Counted from the stretch's first letter, positions 1-8,033 are shown. The stretch: 10,214 nucleotides of DNA from Candidatus Hodarchaeota archaeon (GCA_016839955.1 JAEOTI010000659.1:1-10214), one strand, 5' to 3'. Notes: generated from the sequence alone by a model not told the origin. Translations and numbers: made by a program.

Positions 1-443
1 ATTTTTTCGGATGGAATTACCAAAACAAAGAGAGTTTTACAGAATGGATAATAAATTCATTATAAAAAGAAATCCAAATAACATTGTTTAACGATGTCAT
101 TTTTTCACCATTGTATGCAGGGTATTTATCCTATATCCTAGACAAAGGTGTGCAGAAGGATTTAAAGGGGATTTATAACATTGGTTGCTCAAACCCTATC
201 TCTAAACTTGACTTTGGGTTGTATCTAAATGATATTTTTGGACTAAATTCCAGTTATATCATTCCTATATCCATTGATGAAAAAAAATCAATGGCTTCAA
301 GGCCAAAACAGATGCAACTAGCTGTAGAAAAAGTTGAAAGAGCAATTGAAATAAAAATGCCAACAGTAGAAAATCAAATCATCTTAATGTATAAAGATTT
401 CGAGGAGAATCAACCAGAGAGATTGAGAGGATTAGAAAAGTGA
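1..443 (+). pseudogene. RmlD-like dTDP-4-dehydrorhamnose reductase, 3' part, interrupted by an in-frame stop
   Basis: This is the C-terminal part of an RmlD-type sugar-nucleotide reductase, the SDR-related family that reduces dTDP-4-keto-rhamnose and similar 4-keto sugars. Reading from base 3, the frame gives FFGWNYQNKESFTEWIINSL, then a TAA at 63-65, then KEIQITLFNDVIFSPLYAG and on to a TGA at 441-443. Both sides of the stop match the same family: GWN.Q.K.SF.EWI before it, and LF.DV.FSPLY, the YNIG strand and the closing RPKQMQLAVEKVE segment after it. The match runs across the stop without loss or gain, so the gene looks broken by a single AAA-to-TAA type change rather than by an indel. A TTG at 84 could start a 119-residue remnant, but this would lack the NAD(P)-binding and catalytic parts. 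The 5' end lies outside the window. The family call is firm. Whether the stop is real or an assembly error cannot be told here. Confidence 0.8.
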
Positions 444-777
444 TGCTATCAGTGAGAGATGAGGAGCTTTAACAACTCAATAGACAAAAGCTAACCGAAT
501 AGTTATTACAAGGTTAAATCTTGTTCTTTCATCAATAAAAATCAAGTATTTTTACAACCTATGTAGTAATCTCAGTTTTCTATCTCTCTGTCTCACCCAT
601 TTTAAGAGGAATTGGTAATATCAACTTCTGTTGAATTTGTTACAAAATTCCAAGCAGATAAATATGATATAAAAAGGTTCATTGGTTTTTAAATAATAAT
701 ATAACCATCAACTATCATGTGAACAAAAATGTTTTATAAAAAGGATCAAATCATTTAGTTACATAATTAAGACCTTT
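444..777. other. Intergenic region, 334 bases, AT-rich, no gene seen
   Basis: I find no convincing coding frame, tRNA or other RNA gene between the broken RmlD-like gene and the GT-C gene. The 10-base sequence TATAAAAAGG occurs twice, at 668-677 and 735-744, each inside an A/T-rich stretch, which fits archaeal TATA elements. No strong hairpin terminator follows the stop at 443. Confidence 0.5.
735..744 (+). promoter_or_regulatory. Putative TATA element for the GT-C gene
   Basis: TATAAAAAGG lies 45 bases before the ATG at 790. If it is an archaeal TATA box, transcription would begin about 25 bases downstream, near 765, leaving a leader of roughly 25 bases. An identical copy at 668-677 could be a second promoter. 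No clear bacterial -35 partner was seen. Such motifs arise easily by chance in sequence this AT-rich, so this is tentative. Confidence 0.35.
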
Positions 778-789
778 TTGGGTTTAAAT

Positions 790-1995
790 ATGTCAATAAA
801 ATCTGAAGAATCTTTGAAAGTTGATATATACTTTTTTGGGATTCTTGGATTCTTCTTATTTTTATCTTGTATATTTGTCTTTCTTCATGGCGAATTCATT
901 GTTTCTGATGGGTATATTGAATATTCTAAGGTTATTTTCTATGATATTTTTAATGGGCCCAAACCTACAGAAGCCGATTACCAAATAGCTGTTTATGCTC
1001 ATGGTAGGCCTTTATTTCCTTTATTCGTTACAATAACAGCGTACTTTTTCACATTTGGTAATCTCGGATTAGCAGGACATTTGATTTCAGCAATTTGTGG
1101 AACTATTGGTTTAATATACTTTGATAAACTTTTAGCTAATCGAAATCTCGACCAAAAAAGAAGGAAAATTCTAATATTAATTATGGCAAGTTCTCCTGCT
1201 GCTACTGTTTATTGGGTCAAATTCGCCCCAGAGATAATGTATCTTATGTTTTGTTGTTTAAGCATATTTTTCTATTTAAAACCAAGAAATAAAACAGTAG
1301 AAAAATCTACTTTTTATTATCTTTTGTTCTCCTTTTTCGCTTTACTTACAAGGGAATCAGGGGTTCTACTTTTCCTTTTGCCAACCTTTTCGTGGGTTAC
1401 TAAAATTCAAGATATTACGAAAAGGATCTTTTTCTTGATTGTTTCAAGCTCTGTTCTTTTTATGTCAGTGTTTATAAGTTATATTCTAGTCCTAAAGCCT
1501 AATTTTGAAAATGTTAGTTGGGCATACTATTTTGATACTTATGTTTGGATTGGGTATCTCTCTCGAGGAAATACTAATCTCGCTGATATTAAACTAGAGA
1601 ATATTCCAGAGTTTTCAATCATTATGATTATGAGAATGATAAGTATAGAGGCATTAGGTAACCTCATTGGCCCATTTCTTGTCTTTGGGCCAATATTAAT
1701 TATAATTATCACTTTTTATAGGTGGGAAGAAATCTTTAAACAAGCCATTAAAGAACCAGTAATACTCTGGGGAGTTTTCTACTTTGCAATCATTTGGTTC
1801 ATAATGGTTTCTACATTCAATGAAAGGTATACTTTGATACTTCTACTTCCGATTCTACTTGCTTATTCTGGTGTTATAGAGAACCCTCGAGAAAAAATTA
1901 AAGGATATCATATCAAACTTGATCCATCTATTTTAACTATTTTCTTTAATCTTTTTGTTCTCTTAAGTAGATTCCTAATTATCCTTTTGTTATAG
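790..1995 (+). CDS. Polytopic membrane protein, probable GT-C (GT39/ArnT-like) glycosyltransferase
   Basis: This 401-residue protein is mostly hydrophobic, with about ten membrane segments: roughly residues 14-34, 74-92, 95-112, 126-142, 147-163, 175-200, 212-235, 275-310 (probably two), 324-341, 346-361 and 381-400. Features typical of GT-C transferases are the loop after the first segment (SDGYIEYSK, with an acidic residue where these enzymes place their catalytic Asp), the HGRPLFPLF segment, the LLTRESGVLLFLLP helix, and NERYTLILLLP near the C-terminus. Such enzymes take sugars from polyprenyl-phosphate donors and act on the outer face of the membrane. It could instead be a Wzy-like polymerase or a ligase. 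I chose the ATG at 790 over an in-frame TTG at 778, which adds only four residues; neither has a clear Shine-Dalgarno site. The GT4 gene follows after 129 bases on the same strand. Donor and acceptor are unknown. Confidence 0.65.
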   Translation: MSIKSEESLKVDIYFFGILGFFLFLSCIFVFLHGEFIVSDGYIEYSKVIFYDIFNGPKPTEADYQIAVYAHGRPLFPLFVTITAYFFTFGNLGLAGHLISAICGTIGLIYFDKLLANRNLDQKRRKILILIMASSPAATVYWVKFAPEIMYLMFCCLSIFFYLKPRNKTVEKSTFYYLLFSFFALLTRESGVLLFLLPTFSWVTKIQDITKRIFFLIVSSSVLFMSVFISYILVLKPNFENVSWAYYFDTYVWIGYLSRGNTNLADIKLENIPEFSIIMIMRMISIEALGNLIGPFLVFGPILIIIITFYRWEEIFKQAIKEPVILWGVFYFAIIWFIMVSTFNERYTLILLLPILLAYSGVIENPREKIKGYHIKLDPSILTIFFNLFVLLSRFLIILLL

Positions 1996-2035
1996 TTTAT
2001 CAATTAAAAAGATGAGTATGTAATAGCCTCATATA

Positions 2036-2081
2036 TGAATGAATCAAAATTAAGAGAAAGATTAATCAAGAGATTCATTCA
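2036..2081. repeat. 10-base perfect inverted repeat between the GT-C and GT4 genes
   Basis: TGAATGAATC (2036-2045) and GATTCATTCA (2072-2081) are exact reverse complements separated by 26 bases. The pair lies in the 129-base gap, 40 bases after the GT-C stop and 43 bases before the GT4 start. It could be an RNA hairpin or a protein-binding site. No T-run follows it, so a simple intrinsic terminator is unlikely. Confidence 0.55.
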
Positions 2082-2124
2082 GTAAATCACATTGATTGTT
2101 GTTCCTAGAAATAAGTGAAATAAG

Positions 2125-3360
2125 ATGGATAGGGGTAAATCTAATATCATAAGAATTGCCATGTATGTTCCTCTACACTATCCTTTTATAAGAAGACAGT
2201 TGGATACAGTTTTTGGGAAATATTTACCAAAAAAAGGAATTTGGACCACAATCATTGCACCATCCGAGTTGGGGAGAAAGAAAAACGTAAATTTCACAAA
2301 AAATGGACTAAATTATCACATTTTTCCCTTTTTTTTCATGAAAGGCGGCTTTTCTTCAGCCCTTCATCGGATGATATTATTTATTCACTCGTTAATTGGT
2401 TCAGGCCAATATGACATTTTTCAGGTCAGAAATTCATTAATTTTTGGATTATTGGGAATGTATTTGAGGAGAAAGTTTGGAATACCTTTTTGTTTTCAGT
2501 ACTCCTATCCTTTAAGTCTCCATTGGATGGAAAATGAGTCGAACATATTTTTGAGGAAAGTCCTTGGTCCACTCAGATTCCGTCTTGAGCTTTGTTTAAT
2601 GAAAAAGGCTGATATAGTATTTCCAATAAGCGAATGGATGAGAGAATTTCTGATAAAATATAGAGTACCAAAAGAGAGAATTTTTGCCTTTCCACTTGGT
2701 TTTGACAGATCATCATATGACTCTTTAAACAATACAGATCAAATATTTGAAAAATATAATTTCAAAAAGGGAAAATTTACATTTGTCTACATTGGAACAC
2801 TGATTAAAGAAAGAGGAGTAGGAACGATAATTAATGCAATTGCAGAAACTCGAAAAGTGAAAGATATTTCTGAAGCTCAATTTCTATTTTGTGGGGAAGG
2901 TAAAGACTTGAATAATCTTAAAGAAACCGTAAGAATGCTTAATTTGGATAATAATATTAATTTCACCGGTTTTCTTGATCCAAAGGAAATTCCCAAGATA
3001 TTAAAAGTGTCGGATGTGGGTTTCTGCATAATTCCTGTAAATCTGGTTTTCCAACTCAGTTCTCCAACTAAACTTTATGAGTATTTAGCTGCAGGTATTC
3101 CTATAATTGCATCCAAAATTCCTGAAAACATCATGTTGATCAAAAATTCAGGAGGAGGATTATTAATAGATATGGATGTCCATTCTATAAAAAGTGCTAT
3201 TCTGGTATTCTTAAACAAAAAACTTGATGCACAAAAGATGGGGAAAAATGGGAAGAAATTCATCTTTAGAAAGCATTCTTATTTAATTCGGTCAAAACGA
3301 ATGGAAAAAATATACCGATATTTAATGGAAAGATCAAGAAATCCGAATTTAATTGGTTAA
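2125..3360 (+). CDS. Glycosyltransferase family 4 (GT-B fold)
   Basis: The protein has 411 residues, normal for GT4. The N-terminal Rossmann-like half begins with the strand IIRIAMYVP (8-16) and includes DIFQVRNS (97-104) and FCFQYSYPLSLHW (122-134). The linker ADIVFPISEWMREFL (162-176) is the usual ADxxxxxS segment. The C-terminal donor half starts at FTFVYIGTLIKERG (218-231), carries FLFCGEGKDLNNL (253-265) and INFTGFLDPKEIP (278-290), and has the donor-site SSPTKLYEYLAAGIPIIAS (312-330). E319 is the second Glu of the family's EX7E element. The first Glu is absent (L311 in that place), as in many GT4 members with a P.K..EY signature. It probably adds a sugar from an NDP-sugar to a lipid-linked glycan at the inner membrane face, although no membrane segment was seen. 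The ATG at 2125 keeps the whole first strand; no Shine-Dalgarno site is visible. Sugar specificity cannot be read. Confidence 0.87.
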   Translation: MDRGKSNIIRIAMYVPLHYPFIRRQLDTVFGKYLPKKGIWTTIIAPSELGRKKNVNFTKNGLNYHIFPFFFMKGGFSSALHRMILFIHSLIGSGQYDIFQVRNSLIFGLLGMYLRRKFGIPFCFQYSYPLSLHWMENESNIFLRKVLGPLRFRLELCLMKKADIVFPISEWMREFLIKYRVPKERIFAFPLGFDRSSYDSLNNTDQIFEKYNFKKGKFTFVYIGTLIKERGVGTIINAIAETRKVKDISEAQFLFCGEGKDLNNLKETVRMLNLDNNINFTGFLDPKEIPKILKVSDVGFCIIPVNLVFQLSSPTKLYEYLAAGIPIIASKIPENIMLIKNSGGGLLIDMDVHSIKSAILVFLNKKLDAQKMGKNGKKFIFRKHSYLIRSKRMEKIYRYLMERSRNPNLIG

Positions 3361-3444
3361 CTTTAAGTATTTTGTTTAAATTCTGTGCAAATTTAAAATA
3401 ACTCTGTGAAATTCCTCTAATAATGTATTTCTAGACTTAAATAT

Positions 3445-3475
3445 CTTAATTCATTAATTAAGTAGATTTTTTTTT
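3445..3475 (+). terminator. Hairpin plus T9 run, terminator-like, after the GT4 gene
   Basis: CTTAATT (3445-3451) pairs perfectly with AATTAAG (3456-3462) across a 4-base loop. Four bases later comes a run of nine T's (3467-3475). It lies 85 bases after the GT4 stop, in the convergent gap (3361-3594). The stem is nearly all A/T and thus weak for a bacterial intrinsic terminator, but the T-run alone could terminate an archaeal RNA polymerase. No equally clear signal was seen for the opposing minus-strand genes; only short T5 runs are present on that strand. Confidence 0.45.
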
Positions 3476-3594
3476 CTTCAATACGCAGGAAATCTAAAAC
3501 ATAAGAAAAATTTCCCTCAATGTCATTTTCTTATATTCTAATTGATTTGATAACTTTAATAGAAAGAAAAACAACTGGATTCGAAAGAAAAAAA

Positions 3595-5082
3595 TTACTC
3601 ATCTTTAAAAACCAAGATCCTTTTCAGAACCATTAGATTTGATACAATTATCTTTATATCGTTAATTGTCAGCATTCTAGTCATTATTAAAAGTGATATA
3701 ACAAAAAATAACAGAAAAAATTTGGCCTCATGACCAAAAAATTGGAAAGATATATTAAAAAGGATAATTGATAAGAATCCTACTACAAGAATTTTGATAA
3801 AAATAGTCCTTTGAAAAAAGATTCTAAAGACTTTTTGAGAAAAAATAAACAAGGAAATTGTAAGAATAGAATTATAAATTAATAATGAAAAAACTGCCCC
3901 TAAAAGTCCAAAATTTGGTATTAAAAAGGCAGAACTCAATACTGCCAGAAGGAAACTTATAAAACCCGAGAAGGCTCCCATTTCTGGTCTTTTTATAGCA
4001 TGTATTCCAACTGTGATCATTGTTCTCATAATTTGGAAAAAATTAACAATTATAATAAGTGGTATTACTATAATTATGCCCAAATATCCCTCATGTGACA
4101 ATAAAATGATGATTTGAGGCGAAAAAATATAAAAGATCACTGCGATAATTAAAAACAATGAGGAGAATAACCTAAGAGAATTATTGGCATAATTTGAAAC
4201 TTGTTTCCTATCCTTATCGTGATCCCAGATATTAAGAATATTACCAAGATATGTATAACTAACCGCGGTCCTCAAAATAGACAGAAGAGATATAATTGAT
4301 AAAGAAAGGGAGAAAAGAGCCAAAGCTTCTTTGCCAATAATGTCAAGTAAACTAGATTGTATGATGAAGATTAACAAAAGATTAAGCCCTGTTAAGCAGA
4401 AGACTGGAACCCCATAATGAATTAAATTTGTTAATTCTTTCAAAGAGAATTTCCCTATTCTAAATTTTTTGAACACTATTGCAATAGTGACAACATTTAC
4501 CAGAAAATTATTCAAAATGATTCCGATTAGCACATAAAAAGGCATATTTCCCAAAAAATAGATGAAAAAGAGGGTAAAAATTATCTTTGTAAGATGAGGA
4601 ACCACAGCAAGAAGACTATATCCCATGTTGTCCATCCTTGCAGTAAATATTACGAGATTAAGTGAAAAAATTGCGGTACCAATTCCAAGCAAATAAGAAA
4701 AAAAGGTCATAATTATATAATTCTCAAGCTGAAAGAGTTTAATGTTTAGTACATTCAAAACTATCAATATCACTAAAACGATAAAAGAGGAAAAGGTTTC
4801 AAAAGCATATGCAGATGTAATACAATTTCTTAGAGCAATATTATTTTTTGTTGCGCTATACTCTAGTGTGTATCGGTACAAACCAGACTGAATTTCAAGT
4901 AGAGAGAGACTTGAGATTGTTGCTGAAAGAGAGATAACTAAAGAAAGAACACCAAAATCAGCTATTTCAAGAAAATTTGTCAAAATTTTTGTAAATACTA
5001 ACTGAAGAATATAAGAAAGTCCTGCTGTTGAAATTAAAGTTATAAAGAAATTATTCGTACTTCTGCTTTGCTTCTCCGTCAT
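3595..5082 (-). CDS. Wzx-like polysaccharide flippase (MOP superfamily)
   Basis: This 495-residue, strongly hydrophobic protein fits the polysaccharide-transporter branch of the MOP superfamily, which moves polyprenyl-diphosphate-linked oligosaccharides across the cytoplasmic membrane. Family-like features are the N-terminal SRSTNNFFITLISTAGLSY (6-24), the FTKILTNFLEIADFGVLSL region (30-48) resembling the usual 'R.L...EFG..SL' segment, and about 12 to 14 predicted membrane helices spread over the whole length. A charged central loop, IWDHDKDRKQVSNYANN, separates the two halves. Length is normal for the family (about 420-500). The ATG at 5082 is the most upstream good start; there is no clear Shine-Dalgarno site. 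It is the last gene of the minus-strand block, 105 bases after the WecB homologue, and that gap has a TATA-like block. The glycan it moves is unknown. A multidrug MATE transporter is a less likely reading given the neighbours. Confidence 0.85.
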   Translation of the reverse strand: MTEKQSRSTNNFFITLISTAGLSYILQLVFTKILTNFLEIADFGVLSLVISLSATISSLSLLEIQSGLYRYTLEYSATKNNIALRNCITSAYAFETFSSFIVLVILIVLNVLNIKLFQLENYIIMTFFSYLLGIGTAIFSLNLVIFTARMDNMGYSLLAVVPHLTKIIFTLFFIYFLGNMPFYVLIGIILNNFLVNVVTIAIVFKKFRIGKFSLKELTNLIHYGVPVFCLTGLNLLLIFIIQSSLLDIIGKEALALFSLSLSIISLLSILRTAVSYTYLGNILNIWDHDKDRKQVSNYANNSLRLFSSLFLIIAVIFYIFSPQIIILLSHEGYLGIIIVIPLIIIVNFFQIMRTMITVGIHAIKRPEMGAFSGFISFLLAVLSSAFLIPNFGLLGAVFSLLIYNSILTISLFIFSQKVFRIFFQRTIFIKILVVGFLSIILFNISFQFFGHEAKFFLLFFVISLLIMTRMLTINDIKIIVSNLMVLKRILVFKDE

Positions 5083-5166
5083 TTTTAGGGATTCATTTGA
5101 AGAGACTATTCGAACTCACTGTCCTCTTGTAAAGGATGATTTAATCAAAAATATTTAGCTAGTAGG

Positions 5167-5180
5167 TTTATTATAAATTT
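5167..5180 (-). promoter_or_regulatory. Possible TATA element for the flippase gene
   Basis: On the minus strand this reads AAATTTATAATAAA, about 85-98 bases upstream of the flippase ATG and just past the end of the WecB homologue. Together with the 105-base gap it hints that the flippase has its own promoter rather than relying only on readthrough. The motif is weak evidence in an AT-rich region. Confidence 0.25.
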
Positions 5181-5187
5181 CCTCTTT

Positions 5188-6504
5188 TCAGTTAAGATTT
5201 CCAAATGTTACAACCTTATTATTCCTTTTCAGTTCAAATTCAGGTTTGGGAATGCAAGGAATACCTTTTTCATTAAAAATCATCAGAACTTTTCGATTTT
5301 TTTTCATCTGATAATCATTCAATACAATATTATCTGATATTTCTTCAAGCTGATACTGATAATCTCGCCATTCATTCATTTGGGGGGAGATAAAATTTAG
5401 ATTATTCTTAGAAATGCGTTTTAAGACATTTAAAATGGTTATGGCTGATTTCCCATCTCCTAATAATGGTTCAAATTGAAATCTTTCCTCTGAATTTATC
5501 ATTTCAGTAATTACTTGCATTATATCTTGATGATTAATATCTTCAAGCTTGTTGAATCCTGCAAATAGCGTTTCAGGCCGTTCTGTGTTATTTCTTAAAG
5601 TTAAACATTTTTTCTTCAAACATAAACACTCTTCTTGGACTCCTCCAGAATCAGTTATCGCTAGATCCACAGAATGAAGAAGAGAGAGAAAGTCTATATA
5701 TCCTAAAGGATCAACAATAGAAATATTTTTGATTTGGGAAATTTTATCAAGTAGACCAAATTTTGTAATATTTTTCAAGGTTCTTGGATGAATTGGAAAG
5801 ATAAACTGATAATCCTGCATCATTTCAAATGAGCGGAAAATAGACATTAATGTTGATGGTTTATCTACATTAGAAGGCCTGTGTAGGGTAACTAGAATTC
5901 TCCTTGAAAAGTTTGGTAAAAAAACCGAAGAAAATTTTTCAACTCTATTTTGAATGCCAATTTGTGCATACTTTATTGCATCCACTATTGTATTTCCAGT
6001 GATAAAAATCCTCGAAGGCTCAATTCCCTCAAAAAGTAAATTCAGCCCAGATAGATGAGTAGGACAAAAGTGAATAGCGGCACATAAATCAGCAATTCGT
6101 CGGTTAATTTCTTCTGGCATATTAAAGTCAAAACTTCTGATTCCAGCCTCTACATGTCCAAATGGATAATTTAATAGCTTTGAAGTTATTGCAGTAATCA
6201 TAACAGTATTTGTGTCCCCTTGTGCTAAAATGATTTCTGGATTTTCTTTTTTAATAATTTCAGAGATTTGAGAAAACATTGAGGATAATAGTGCAACTTC
6301 ATTTTTCCTATCAAGAGAGAGAATATATCCTGGATCTGGAAGATTTAAATCCTTAAAGAATTGTTGATTCATATTGTAGTTAGAATGCTGACTTGAATCA
6401 GCGTGAATCAGTTTTATATCAGGATCCTTTTGGGCTTGATGAATGATTGGTGACATTTTAATTATTTCAGGTCGTGTTCCAGTAATAACTAGAATTTTTT
6501 TCAT
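5188..6504 (-). CDS. wecB: UDP-N-acetylglucosamine 2-epimerase (non-hydrolysing) with C-terminal extension
   Basis: This enzyme interconverts UDP-GlcNAc and UDP-ManNAc in the cytoplasm, supplying ManNAc-type sugars for surface glycans. It has the two-lobed GT-B-like fold of the WecB family, and the signature motifs appear in order: TGTRPEIIKMSP (8-19), QGDTNT (95-100), HVEAGIRSFDFNMPEEINR (117-135), TGNTIVDA (169-176), LVTLHRPSNVD (204-214), PIHPRT (237-242), TDSGGVQEE (284-292) and RNNTERPET (304-312). Residues matching those used in catalysis are K16, D97, E119, E131 or E132, and H208. The normal domain ends near GDGKSAITILNVLKRIS (349-365). About 70 further residues (367-438) follow, with an acidic/aromatic stretch NEWRDYQYQLEEISDN (377-392) and a basic end. 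I know no function for this tail. A weak AGGA precedes the ATG by 10 bases. The SDR gene lies 161 bases upstream on the same strand. A role in making UDP-ManNAc(A) or a related sugar is the best guess. Confidence 0.93.
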   Translation of the reverse strand: MKKILVITGTRPEIIKMSPIIHQAQKDPDIKLIHADSSQHSNYNMNQQFFKDLNLPDPGYILSLDRKNEVALLSSMFSQISEIIKKENPEIILAQGDTNTVMITAITSKLLNYPFGHVEAGIRSFDFNMPEEINRRIADLCAAIHFCPTHLSGLNLLFEGIEPSRIFITGNTIVDAIKYAQIGIQNRVEKFSSVFLPNFSRRILVTLHRPSNVDKPSTLMSIFRSFEMMQDYQFIFPIHPRTLKNITKFGLLDKISQIKNISIVDPLGYIDFLSLLHSVDLAITDSGGVQEECLCLKKKCLTLRNNTERPETLFAGFNKLEDINHQDIMQVITEMINSEERFQFEPLLGDGKSAITILNVLKRISKNNLNFISPQMNEWRDYQYQLEEISDNIVLNDYQMKKNRKVLMIFNEKGIPCIPKPEFELKRNNKVVTFGNLN

Positions 6505-6665
6505 GATTTTAATTTCCTATGATTCTATAGCTGTGAATACGTTTTTTTAACAAAAATCGGCAAGAATTAAGTTTCAAAAGGATCTAGAAAACGGGAATTG
6601 AGTAAGGAATGAGAAAATAAATTCATAATAAATCCTTCTCCCTTCCAAAGAACCAGATAAGAAAT

Positions 6666-7697
6666 TCATCCTCTAACTGCTGAAGAAAGACCTGGGCCAA
6701 AATCAGCAGAACGAATAATATTTTCCCAATTGTCTTTGAACCAATGAATAGAAATATTTAATTTCGATTCGAACTCTTTTGTTGGTTCAAATTTCAGAAT
6801 TCTTTTTGCTCTTTCATTCGATGCTAATAATCTTAATTTAGTGTCCCAATTTCTTCTCTCTAAAAATCGTACTCCAGCTTTATTCTTTACTTTTTCATTG
6901 ATCATTTCAGCTAAATCTATAATTTTAATTTCTCTCCCTGCAGCTAAATTTATTTCTTCTCCGATGGCCTCTTCGTAAAATCCCATCCGTAAAAGTCCAT
7001 CAACAATATCTTCGACATAAGTAAAATCACGGGTTTCCTGACCTGTTCCTGTTATTGGTAAAGACTCACCGTTGATGGCCCAAAAAATGAAATTAGGAAT
7101 AACGTTCCGATATTGCCCAGGAACTTCACCTGGCCCATATGAATTAAAAAACCTCGCTTTAACAGTAGGAACATCATGAATCTTCCAAAAATAGTTACAA
7201 TATAATTCTCCTAGCATTTTTGTAATTTGGTACGGTGTACTCAAATACATATTGGTTAATTCTTCTGTGAAAGGCATTGGAGCATCACTTGGATAAATTG
7301 AGCAACCAGAGGAAGCGTAAACAAACCTTTCAATCTTTCCAGATAATTTTGTGTATTCTAATAATTTCAAAGTTCCAAAACCATTCGTCTGAAGATCACG
7401 CTCGGGATAATCTACTGAATTCTGGTTTGCAAAGAAAGCAGCCAAATGAAAAATTAAATCGGGTTTCTCAAAAAAGCACCGCTTTAAATCTATATCATTA
7501 GTGATATCACCCTGTATAAACAGAAGATTCTTCGATTTGGGCAAATTCCATAGGAAACCTGAAGATAAATTATCAATGACAGTAACAAAACTGTTTGATT
7601 GGATTAACTGGTGAACTAATCTGGAGCCGACTGCTCCCGCACCACCAGTCACTAACACTCTTTTTCCCTTATAAAAATCAGTGAGTTCTCCTGTCAT
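6666..7697 (-). CDS. NAD-dependent NDP-sugar epimerase/dehydratase (extended SDR, GalE-like)
   Basis: This 343-residue extended short-chain dehydrogenase acts on nucleotide-activated sugars. The NAD site is TGGAGAVG (17-24), giving GxxGxxG with G18, G21 and G24, followed by the acidic VIDNLSSG (40-47) typical of epimerase-type SDRs. Then come GDITN (63-67), FHLAAFFA (83-90), YASSGCSIYP (127-136), which supplies the catalytic serine region, and Y156xxxK160 in PYQITK. The substrate-binding part has RFFNSYGPGEVPGQ (182-195), NVIPNFI, GTGQETRDFTYVEDIVDGL and a closing KRILKFEPT. The order and length (usual range 310-350) fit UDP-hexose 4-epimerases and their relatives, but the exact reaction cannot be fixed from motifs. 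It starts the minus-strand block, and the ATG at 7697 is backed by an AAGGA site. Its divergent neighbour at 8141 is another SDR, but the two share only family motifs and are not a recent duplication. Confidence 0.88.
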   Translation of the reverse strand: MTGELTDFYKGKRVLVTGGAGAVGSRLVHQLIQSNSFVTVIDNLSSGFLWNLPKSKNLLFIQGDITNDIDLKRCFFEKPDLIFHLAAFFANQNSVDYPERDLQTNGFGTLKLLEYTKLSGKIERFVYASSGCSIYPSDAPMPFTEELTNMYLSTPYQITKMLGELYCNYFWKIHDVPTVKARFFNSYGPGEVPGQYRNVIPNFIFWAINGESLPITGTGQETRDFTYVEDIVDGLLRMGFYEEAIGEEINLAAGREIKIIDLAEMINEKVKNKAGVRFLERRNWDTKLRLLASNERAKRILKFEPTKEFESKLNISIHWFKDNWENIIRSADFGPGLSSAVRG

Positions 7698-7706
7698 TGA
7701 AAAGAT

Positions 7707-7711
7707 TCCTT
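7707..7711 (-). promoter_or_regulatory. Ribosome-binding site for the GalE-like SDR
   Basis: On the minus strand AAGGA ends 9 bases before the ATG at 7697, a normal Shine-Dalgarno spacing. It supports this start. Confidence 0.5.
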
Positions 7712-7728
7712 ATATTTGTGTTAAAAAG

Positions 7729-7738
7729 GTAATATTAC
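7729..7738. repeat. Perfect 10-base palindrome upstream of the GalE-like SDR
   Basis: GTAATATTAC is a perfect palindrome 32-41 bases upstream of the ATG at 7697. This is about where a TATA element or an operator overlapping one would sit. It may be chance in such AT-rich sequence. Confidence 0.3.
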
Positions 7739-8033
7739 ATTCGAGAGGATAATCAGGAATGAACTAAAGAATATTTCTTAATATCATTTTTATTCATTGA
7801 CAATACCTATATCATTCGTAACAATAGCCTTTTTGATGTTTTAGGATTATTTGACTTTGAATCTTTCCTCCCTTTTGCTTATGTGGAGAATGATTTCTGT
7901 AAACATTTTCACTTAAATATACATTTGATCTGAACTCAATTTGAGCCTATTAAGGATTTTTGTCATTACTTGGACAAATTTGAAATTAATCAAATATCCA
8001 CAAATATAATTTATAATAGCAAATTTTACGAAC

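Noticed and set aside
63..65. Stop-codon readthrough or recoding in the RmlD-like gene
   Set aside because: The codon is TAA, which is not used for selenocysteine (TGA) or pyrrolysine (TAG). The other genes end in ordinary stops, so a mutation or base error is simpler.
2505..2732. Minus-strand open frame of 75 codons inside the GT4 gene
   Set aside because: It lies wholly within a well-supported gene on the other strand and shows no family motif.
3075..3263. Minus-strand open frame of 62 codons inside the GT4 gene
   Set aside because: It is antisense to the conserved donor-binding region of the GT4 gene, with no start signal or recognisable domain.
6505..6665. Possible promoter or small gene between the GalE-like SDR and the WecB homologue
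   Set aside because: Only generic A/T blocks were seen in the 161 bases, with no palindrome, coding frame or RNA signature convincing enough to annotate.
7277..7501. Plus-strand open frame of 74 codons
   Set aside because: It is antisense to the GalE-like SDR over its catalytic region. The translation is polar and low in complexity, with no family resemblance.
7978..7995. ATTTGA-AATTAA-TCAAAT as a terminator or regulatory hairpin
   Set aside because: The stem is short and all but two of its bases are A/T, and no T-run follows. It is listed only as part of the intergenic region.
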